Assembly: GCA_050260415.1 (NCBI GenBank)
Contig: JBLNCE010000189.1
Coordinates: forward strand, 1-10,215
Source: JBLNCE01 sp050260415
GTDB taxonomy: Bacteria > Bacillota > UBA4882 > JAAYXC01
Length of the DNA stretch: 10,215 nt
Reading direction: 5' to 3'
Shown: piece by piece, positions 5,296-10,215 of the stretch
Numbering within the stretch: position 1 is the first letter of the stretch
How the letters are laid out: each line of letters starts with the position of its first letter
Translations under genes and position numbers: made by a program
Notes under the pieces: generated by a model
The model's input: the letters and a program-made list of their open reading frames with translations, nothing else
Database searches by the model: none
Told to the model about the DNA's origin: nothing

Positions 5296-6768
5296 TTACC
5301 TCCTTATGCGGACGGCGCCGCCGAACGGCATCATGCGGCCGCGTTCCTGAGGCGACCGCGACGTCTCCGCTGAGGATTTGACGGCGGGCACCGCGACCCG
5401 TTCCCCCTCGCGCAAGCCCTCCACGATCTCCGTCACCGTATCCGTGCGCAAGCCGATCCGGACCCGCCGATACTGAGTCGTGCCGTCCGGCAGATATAAA
5501 CGCACCGCCGGCCGGCCCATGCGCGTCTCGATGGCCGCGTTGGGGACGTTGACCACGTCATCCCGGCTGTCGATGACGATCGTCACATCGGCGTTCATAC
5601 CGATCTTGACCCGGTGCGCGGGATCGGCCAGCGAAACCTTGATGGCAAAGACGACCACCCCGTTCAGCTCCTTGCCCAACCCGCCGACGGTCAGGACTTC
5701 CCCGTCAAGCTCCAGATCGGGGATGGCGTCCAAAGTAATACGGGCCTTCTGTCCCGGCTGCGTCAGCGCGATGTCGTTCTCATCCACCTCCGCCTCCACG
5801 ATGAGGTTGACCGGGTCGGCGATGCTGATGAGCGGGGTCTCCATGGTGGCATAGGCGCCGACCTTGGCTTTGACCTCGGTGACCAAACCGGCGAAGGGCG
5901 CGACCAGGACCATGCCGGCGGCATCCTGCCGGGCCGTGGCCAGCGCATCGCGGGCTTTACGCTCGTCCGCGCGGGCGGCGGCGACCTGTTCTTCCAGCCC
6001 GGCCGTGCGCAGGTTCTCCTCCGCGATGGCCAGATCCGCCTGCGCTTGGGCCAACGAAGCTTCCGCCGCGGCGAGATCCTCGGCTTTGGCGGGGGCGGTC
6101 AACTGGTTCAACCTTGCTTTCGCCGCGATCAAACTTTCATTGGCGGAGAGGTACTTGTTCTGCGCGGCGTCCAATTGCTGCTTGGTCACGGCATGCTCGG
6201 CGTAGAGCCTTTGCATGCGTTCATAGTCGCTCTGCGCCGACTCCAGGGCCAACTGGGCTTGATTCACGTTGGCCTTGGCCTGCGTGATCTCGTCGGCGCT
6301 CGGACCGGAACGGAGCAGGTCCAGACGGGACTTGGCCGAAGCCACCGCGGCCCGCGCGCGATCGACCTGCATCCTCGCCTGGGCCGGCGAAAGGGCGGCA
6401 TTTCCCAAGACCGTCCGCAGCTTGGCCTCTGCGACCTTGAGCGCGTCCTCGGCCTGCCTGAGATGGGCCTCGGCATCCGTGAGATCGAGCCGCACCAGCA
6501 CCTGGCCCTTATGGACCAGATCGCCCTCGCTCACCAGCACGGCGGTTATTCTTCCTTCTCCCGCGGGTGCGAGGTTCACGTTCTCGGCCGGAGCCACTTT
6601 GCCCGTGGCGTCAATGGCGATGGAGATCGGCCCGCGGGCGGCTTGTACCGGACTGTATGTTAGCGCGGCGCCGCCGTCCGCGGCGCGCGAGCGGCCTCCC
6701 AGGATACGCCAGCCCACCAGCAGCACCATTACCGTCGCCAGAGCAATTAACCACCATCGTCGCTTCAT
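5296..6768 (-). CDS. Periplasmic adaptor subunit of a tripartite efflux pump (HlyD/MacA-type membrane fusion protein)
   Basis: Bridges the inner-membrane ABC transporter and the TolC-like channel. The 490-residue product begins with a membrane anchor (about 6-24) and no lipobox cysteine. Next come the first lipoyl-like half (about 64-95, GEGRITAVLVSEGDLVHKGQ in outline), a long Ala/Gln-rich coiled-coil hairpin (about 97-285), the second lipoyl half (VLVAPFAGLVTEVKAKVG, 287-304), a beta-barrel (about 310-400) and a membrane-proximal domain (about 405-462). The hairpin tip RMQRLYAEHAVTKQQLD carries R184, L188 and T195 with the 4- and 7-residue spacing of the AcrA/MacA RLS motif that contacts TolC; Thr replaces Ser. 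The protein is longer than E. coli MacA (about 370), mainly through the hairpin, which looks internally repeated. The ATG at 6768 follows GGAGGT at 9 bases. Its stop lies 2 bases before the ATPase start. Confidence 0.92.
   Translation of the reverse strand: MKRRWWLIALATVMVLLVGWRILGGRSRAADGGAALTYSPVQAARGPISIAIDATGKVAPAENVNLAPAGEGRITAVLVSEGDLVHKGQVLVRLDLTDAEAHLRQAEDALKVAEAKLRTVLGNAALSPAQARMQVDRARAAVASAKSRLDLLRSGPSADEITQAKANVNQAQLALESAQSDYERMQRLYAEHAVTKQQLDAAQNKYLSANESLIAAKARLNQLTAPAKAEDLAAAEASLAQAQADLAIAEENLRTAGLEEQVAAARADERKARDALATARQDAAGMVLVAPFAGLVTEVKAKVGAYATMETPLISIADPVNLIVEAEVDENDIALTQPGQKARITLDAIPDLELDGEVLTVGGLGKELNGVVVFAIKVSLADPAHRVKIGMNADVTIVIDSRDDVVNVPNAAIETRMGRPAVRLYLPDGTTQYRRVRIGLRTDTVTEIVEGLREGERVAVPAVKSSAETSRSPQERGRMMPFGGAVRIRR
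5298..5305 (-). promoter_or_regulatory. Strong ribosome binding site of the ABC ATPase, inside the adaptor's last codons
   Basis: The minus strand reads AAGGAGGT, an exact anti-16S match, 4 bases before the ATG at 5293. The same bases encode the adaptor's final Arg-Arg as AGG-AGG followed by its TAA stop, so translation of the two genes is tightly linked. Confidence 0.8.
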
Positions 6769-6795
6769 CTTCCGGTGACCTCCATCCAGAACCGT

Positions 6796-6837
6796 ATACC
6801 GTCAAATAAATATAACGGCTAAACACCCGGTATGTTC
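6796..6837 (-). promoter_or_regulatory. Candidate promoter/operator region of the efflux operon
   Basis: The gap upstream of the adaptor gene contains a distinctly AT-rich patch in an otherwise GC-rich window. On the minus strand it includes TATATT (6809-6814) as a possible -10, but the hexamer 17 bases upstream (GAACAT) is a poor -35, as expected for an activator-dependent promoter. Inverted half-sites ATACCG (6796-6801) and CGGTAT (6828-6833) flank this patch with centres 32 bases apart, about three helical turns. Both are visible; the roles assigned to them are inference. Confidence 0.3.
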
Positions 6838-6864
6838 TCGAATATGGTGCGGATTTGCCCTACG

Positions 6865-6941
6865 TAAAAAGGACCGACTTCGGGGCGCCGGCCTCGGCGA
6901 TCGGCGTAGAACCGCCTACATCAAATGTCGTAGAGCCGATC
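6865..6941 (-). terminator. Possible transcription terminator after the response regulator
   Basis: Downstream of the regulator stop, the minus strand can form a 7-bp stem (GATCGGC at 6899-6905 with GCCGATC at 6935-6941). A GC-rich stretch then folds weakly (GCCGA/TCGGT with an inner GGC/GCC) and runs into CCTTTTT at 6866-6872. The T-run after a GC-rich foldable segment resembles an intrinsic terminator, but the last stem is bulged and imperfect, so partial read-through into the pump operon is plausible. Confidence 0.35.
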
Positions 6942-6959
6942 CCTTTGCGCACGGAGACC

Positions 6960-7634
6960 TCATGGTTTTTCGCCCTGTCCCTCGTCCTCCAGCGAAGCCA
7001 ATCCGTCGCGGAGGGCATAGAGAGCGGCCTGGGTCCGGCTGACCAAATGCAGCTTGCCGAGGAGATTGCTCACATGCGTACGGGCGGTCGCCTCGCTGAT
7101 CACCAGCCGGTCGGCGATCTCGCGATTGCTAAGCCCGCGGGCCACAAGTCTCAGGACCTCCATCTCCCGCTCGGTCAACTGCTCGGTCGAGGAGGGGGGC
7201 TCCGGCGGGCGGGAGAGTTCCTGCAATAGCTTCCTGGCGATGACCGGGTGGAGCGATGATTCGCCGCGGTATACCCGGTGGATGGCCTGCACCAGCTCCT
7301 CCGGACTTGAATCTTTGAGGAGATAACCCTGCGCGCCGGCCTTGATGGCCGGGAAGACCTTTTCGTCCGCGGCAAAGCTGGTCAAGACCAGCACCCGGAC
7401 TTGCGGCTGTTGCATGGTGATGCGGCGGGTGGCTTCTATACCGTCGGTATCCGGCATGACCAGGTCCATCAGGACTACGTCCGGGCTTAACCGCTCCGCT
7501 TCCACGACCGCCTGCCGGCCGTCCCCGGCTTCTCCCACGACCTCGATCCCCGGCTCCGTGGCCAAGAGCGCGCGGATACCTTTCCGTACAATCGCATGGT
7601 CGTCGGCGATCAAGACCCGGATGGTCTCGCTCAT
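6960..7634 (-). CDS. Response regulator, NarL/FixJ family (REC plus LuxR-type HTH)
   Basis: DNA-binding partner of the histidine kinase encoded immediately upstream. The 224-residue protein has a receiver domain (about 4-120) with acidic pocket D11-D12, phosphoacceptor D57 in VVLMDLVMPD, switch residue T85 and conserved K107 in YLLKD. A LuxR-type helix-turn-helix follows at about 150-208, with LTEREMEVLRLVARGLSNREIA in order and recognition helix near 179-194. The length is typical of the family. The ATG at 7634 is preceded by GGAGG at 7 bases and overlaps the kinase stop as ATGA, implying translational coupling. A longer in-frame form reaching 7766 would only add translated kinase sequence. 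The most likely target is the efflux operon that begins 190 bases downstream, because regulator and pump sit in one directional cluster. That assignment is inferred from context alone; feedback on the kinase-regulator pair is equally possible. Confidence 0.95.
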   Translation of the reverse strand: MSETIRVLIADDHAIVRKGIRALLATEPGIEVVGEAGDGRQAVVEAERLSPDVVLMDLVMPDTDGIEATRRITMQQPQVRVLVLTSFAADEKVFPAIKAGAQGYLLKDSSPEELVQAIHRVYRGESSLHPVIARKLLQELSRPPEPPSSTEQLTEREMEVLRLVARGLSNREIADRLVISEATARTHVSNLLGKLHLVSRTQAALYALRDGLASLEDEGQGEKP

Positions 7635-9121
7635 GCGCGCACCTCCACCCGTACGGTCGTACCCTGTCCGGGTCCGCTCGTCACGGAGAACGTTCCACCC
7701 AGCCGCGCGGCACGTTCCTCCATGCCCCGCAAGCCCAGACCGCCGTGCGGCGCCCCCGCGCCACAATCGAAACCGACGCCGTCATCGGTAATCTCCATGA
7801 TCGCGGCGCCGCCTTCTGCCCGCAACCGCACGGTAATCCTTCGGGGCCGCGCGTGTTTCAAGGCGTTGTTCAGCGCCTCCTGGGCGATGCGGTATAGGCC
7901 TTCCTCCGCTTCGGCCGAGAGGCGCGGCACGCCCTCGACCTTCAGTTCCGCTTTCAGGCCGGCGCGCAGTTCAACCTCGTCCAAACGTGCCTGAATGACG
8001 GCGACCAACCCCTCCTTGTCAAGCTCCGGCGGGCGCAGTTCGTGCAGCAAGAGCCGCATCTCGAGCAGAGCTTGTTGCGCCGTGGCACGCAGGTCTTCGA
8101 GATGATTGCGCGCGGCGCCGCCGTCGCCGGCGGACAATTGACGGGATGAGGCTTCGGCATAGAGCGTTACGCTGTAGAGAGCCTGTGTCACCGAGTCATG
8201 GAGGTCCCTGGCCAGCCGATTGCGTTCTTCCAGGACCGCCAATTTTTCCCTGGTGCTGAGTAAATCGCGGAGTTGCCCGGCCATGGCGTTCATCTGTTCC
8301 GCCAAGCGGCCCAGTTCATCGCCGCTCCGGTTGGGAACGCGCACGGAAAAATCGCCCCGGCCCCAGGCATCCGTGGCCAGCGCCATGTGATGCAGACGGC
8401 GGGTCAGCCAGCGCGCGGTGAGGAAACCGAATAGAGCGCCCACGAGGCCGGCCACGAACGTGATGAAGACGACGTTACGCCAGTTCAGGATGGTAAGCAG
8501 GAGACCGCCGGTACTGGGGGACGCGGGGAAGGTCGAGATCAGCGCGCCGAGGATCGCATCGTCTTTGCCAAGGATCGGCACGGCCGCGACCAGGCTGCCG
8601 TCCGGGATGCGGGCCGCCAGCATGTCCGGATCCCGCTGCCCCGAAAGGGCGGCCTTCAGTACGCTTTCGGCCTCGGGGTGGCGCCGAATCGAAAGGAGAA
8701 AATCCGCCGGTTCCGTAACGGGAGGCGCGGCGGCCATCAGTTCTCCGTCCGGGTCCACGATCGCCTTGAAAGAACCGGCGGCGCCGGGTGCCGGCCCCCT
8801 GGGCCCCCGCATCACGACGCGCATCCCGCGCAGTTGGGCGTTCCGGCGCAGCCAATCGGCCAACGCCGGCCGGTCGGGCGGTATCCTGGCCAGGAACGGC
8901 GCGGCCTGCGAAGCCGATTTGCTCAGGTTGCGGGTCAAAATGGTTTTGGAGAACGCATTTGCCCTGGGTAGAAAAGTCTGCAGGGCAAGCAGGCTGATCG
9001 CCTGCAAGAGGAGAATGGCGACCGCCGCGAAAAGGGTGTACGTGAGGGTGAGTTTCCATTGCAGCCTCCGAAACGGCCGAAACAGCCGGCCCAAGCCGGG
9101 AAACCTCGCCGTCACTCCCAC
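7631..9121 (-). CDS. Membrane sensor histidine kinase, HisKA_3/NarL-partner type with HAMP domain
   Basis: Autophosphorylates on a histidine in response to an envelope or external signal and passes the phosphate to the regulator encoded next. Numbered from the GTG at 9121 (496 residues): membrane segment 23-48, extracytoplasmic sensor region about 49-211, second membrane segment 214-237, HAMP about 235-291 and the dimerisation/phosphoacceptor H-box RDLHDSVTQ with H308. The ATPase domain has N-box QEALNNALKHA (N418, N419), DDGVGF (446-451) and GLGLRGMEER (461-470). Q313, five residues after H308, completes the DxxxQ phosphatase motif of this class, so it is probably bifunctional. The sensor region contains AIVDPDGEL (120-128) and VAAVPILG (178-185), a pattern typical of Cache-like domains. 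The start is uncertain: TTG at 9178 lacks a ribosome site, while GTG 9121 and GTG 9115 both follow a G-rich tract. The 3' end overlaps the regulator start by ATGA. Confidence 0.92.
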   Translation of the reverse strand: MGVTARFPGLGRLFRPFRRLQWKLTLTYTLFAAVAILLLQAISLLALQTFLPRANAFSKTILTRNLSKSASQAAPFLARIPPDRPALADWLRRNAQLRGMRVVMRGPRGPAPGAAGSFKAIVDPDGELMAAAPPVTEPADFLLSIRRHPEAESVLKAALSGQRDPDMLAARIPDGSLVAAVPILGKDDAILGALISTFPASPSTGGLLLTILNWRNVVFITFVAGLVGALFGFLTARWLTRRLHHMALATDAWGRGDFSVRVPNRSGDELGRLAEQMNAMAGQLRDLLSTREKLAVLEERNRLARDLHDSVTQALYSVTLYAEASSRQLSAGDGGAARNHLEDLRATAQQALLEMRLLLHELRPPELDKEGLVAVIQARLDEVELRAGLKAELKVEGVPRLSAEAEEGLYRIAQEALNNALKHARPRRITVRLRAEGGAAIMEITDDGVGFDCGAGAPHGGLGLRGMEERAARLGGTFSVTSGPGQGTTVRVEVRA

Positions 9122-9217
9122 ATTGCCCCCCGTTTCGTGAGACGGTTCTATGCCGTGCGCAGACTTTTCCCCTTTCAACGCTTTTTTGCGTCTTTGGTGC
9201 CTGAGTATACAAAAGCC

Positions 9218-10039
9218 TTATTGGGGATTTACTCCCTCTCCTCCTGCCTTTGCCCCTTCCTGCCACTCCCGCAGGTGCCCGGCGATGAACTGGACGACCC
9301 GCTCATGGTCCTCCTTGCCGCTGCCGCTGACCGTGAACGGCGCCCCGAAGACCATGTGCACGGGCTTCCTGCGCCTGATCCGCCCGAAGTCCTTGAGGAG
9401 CCGGCCATTCTCCCAGAAATCCGTCTTGATGGCCACGGGCACCACCTGGACCCCCGCGGCCTTGGCCAGTTTGATCCCAAGCGTGTTGAAGCGTTCCGGC
9501 CTGAAATCCACCGTCCGCGTGGCTTGGGGAAAGATGACGATGGAAGTCCCTTGGGCCAGCAGCTTCGGCCCCTCCGTCATGACCTTGACCAGATCCGCGC
9601 GGGGATTCTCCCGTCCGACCACGATGGGGCCGCGCGACCGCATCACGGGTCCGAAGACCCCTGTGACCAGGCTGTCCTTGACCACGAAGGTGACATGGCG
9701 GTAAGGCTCGATCAGGCAGGGGAAGACGAAGGTCTCCAGGATGCTCATGTGGTTGCTGACGAAGACCGCCGGCCCGCGCAAGGCGCGGATGTTATCCAGC
9801 CCCCGCAGGTGCACACGGCCGCCGCACCCCTCGATAAGCTTGAGGGTCTGATAGGACAAAGCGATCCAGGCTTGATTGTCGAAGCGGCCCTTGAGCGCCA
9901 GCGCGCGGGCCTTGAGCACGATATGCACGTATCCGGCCAGGAAATACCAGCGGCTGCCGAGGGATAGCCGGTCAAGGAAGACGCGCGGCGTATCGGCCGG
10001 CGTGTCGTAGGAATCACCGGGGAATAAAGGAGCGGGCAT
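9218..10039 (-). CDS. Lysophospholipid acyltransferase family protein (PlsC-like, 1-acylglycerol-3-phosphate acyltransferase fold)
   Basis: Likely transfers an acyl chain to a lysophospholipid or related acceptor at the inner face of the cytoplasmic membrane. The 273-residue product has the PlsC blocks in order: NHMSILE (N96, H97, E102), a block around KDSLVTGVFGPVMRSRGPI (121-139), IFPQATRT (169-176) and VVPVAI (199-204). The classical HX4D catalytic pair is H97-E102 here, so Glu stands for Asp, and FPEGTRS is replaced by FPQATRT. From memory, a bacterial subfamily shares both changes, so they need not mean loss of activity. The ATG at 10039 was chosen because GGGAGGGA lies 10 bases upstream and the protein then starts with MPAPLFPGDSYDTP. 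An ATG at 10099 with AGGAG 10 bases upstream would add 20 residues. The gene ends 96 bases before the kinase, so co-transcription is possible, but no functional link to the pump is evident. The true acceptor is unknown. Confidence 0.88.
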   Translation of the reverse strand: MPAPLFPGDSYDTPADTPRVFLDRLSLGSRWYFLAGYVHIVLKARALALKGRFDNQAWIALSYQTLKLIEGCGGRVHLRGLDNIRALRGPAVFVSNHMSILETFVFPCLIEPYRHVTFVVKDSLVTGVFGPVMRSRGPIVVGRENPRADLVKVMTEGPKLLAQGTSIVIFPQATRTVDFRPERFNTLGIKLAKAAGVQVVPVAIKTDFWENGRLLKDFGRIRRRKPVHMVFGAPFTVSGSGKEDHERVVQFIAGHLREWQEGAKAGGEGVNPQ

Positions 10040-10049
10040 GGGCTTAGTA

Positions 10050-10057
10050 TCCCTCCC
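10050..10057 (-). promoter_or_regulatory. Ribosome binding site of the acyltransferase
   Basis: The minus strand reads GGGAGGGA, 10 bases before the ATG at 10039. It decides the start codon over the in-frame upstream ATG (10099) and GTG (10147). Confidence 0.6.
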
Positions 10058-10091
10058 ATATGATACATACGGCGATCTTCCCCAAGACGTT

Positions 10092-10130
10092 CGCTTCATC
10101 GGGAGATTACTCCTGCACTGAAATGAAGCG
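10092..10130 (-). other. Leader hairpin upstream of the acyltransferase
   Basis: An 8-bp perfect stem (CGCTTCAT at 10092-10099, ATGAAGCG at 10123-10130) encloses a smaller GGAG/CTCC stem (10102-10105 with 10110-10113). In the transcript it would hide both the alternative ATG at 10099 and the AGGAG before it, which further favours the start at 10039. The structure is visible in the sequence; a regulatory role is only a guess. Confidence 0.4.
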
Positions 10131-10215
10131 CCGGCAGAGTTCGGCACGATAATCCTATAAAGAGACTCCCTGAAGCCCTACTCCCGTAACTGGGTCGTCC
10201 CGCCTCCGCCGCCGC

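Noticed and set aside
5614..6663. 349-residue open frame on the plus strand
   Set aside because: Entirely antisense to the adaptor; low-complexity product typical of the reverse strand of GC-rich coding DNA.
7635..7766. N-terminal extension of the response regulator
   Set aside because: Receiver domains begin at the MSETIRVLIADDH segment; the extension is a different-frame reading of the kinase 3' end.
9122..9178. TTG start of the histidine kinase at 9178
   Set aside because: No ribosome site precedes it, whereas GTG at 9121 or 9115 follows a G-rich tract; the extra residues carry no recognisable feature. Not fully excluded.
9178..9191. Hairpin ACGC-TTTTTT-GCGT after the acyltransferase gene
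   Set aside because: A 4-bp stem whose homopolymer is in the loop, so it does not have terminator form.
10178..10213. Possible C-terminal tail of an upstream minus-strand gene (GGGGGTTQLRE then stop)
   Set aside because: Only 11 residues are visible and other frames are also open at the window edge, so no call can be supported.

Overview
The window is GC-rich and carries nine protein genes, all read from the minus strand. Transcription therefore runs from high to low coordinates. Signal peptides, a TolC-type outer-membrane factor and a periplasmic adaptor show that the cell has an outer membrane. Nothing fixes the taxon. The dense coding, GTG/TTG starts, intergenic palindromes and an acyltransferase of the 'NHMSxLE / FPQxTRT' type fit an uncultured Gram-negative lineage (PVC-like, deltaproteobacterial or similar), but this is impression rather than proof.

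Layout in transcription order. (1) 10039-9218 is a PlsC-like lysophospholipid acyltransferase. (2) 9121-7631 and 7634-6960 are a sensor histidine kinase (HisKA_3 type) and a NarL/LuxR-type response regulator, joined by an ATGA overlap. (3) After a gap of about 190 bases with an AT-rich promoter-like patch comes a tripartite ABC efflux operon: periplasmic adaptor (6768-5296), ABC ATPase (5293-4586), MacB/FtsX-type permease (4589-3396), a small exported helical protein of unknown function (3229-2600) and a TolC-family outer-membrane factor (2515-1130). (4) 1051-461 is a UPF0316 membrane protein (DUF5698 plus DUF2179), perhaps the last gene of the operon. (5) Bases 1-460 hold no convincing gene. 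They contain two separate palindromic elements and an unexplained GC-rich stretch.

The simplest reading is an envelope-stress or toxic-compound response. The kinase senses something outside the cytoplasmic membrane. The regulator probably switches on the adjacent MacAB-TolC-like pump, which is complete: ATPase, permease, adaptor with a recognisable TolC-docking motif, and outer-membrane channel. The least familiar part is the exported protein between permease and channel. It has three L-x-x-x-Q segments that recall the LTxxQ motif of Spy/CpxP periplasmic stress proteins, and it is the best candidate here for something undescribed. No CRISPR array, tRNA, rRNA, transposase or phage gene was seen.
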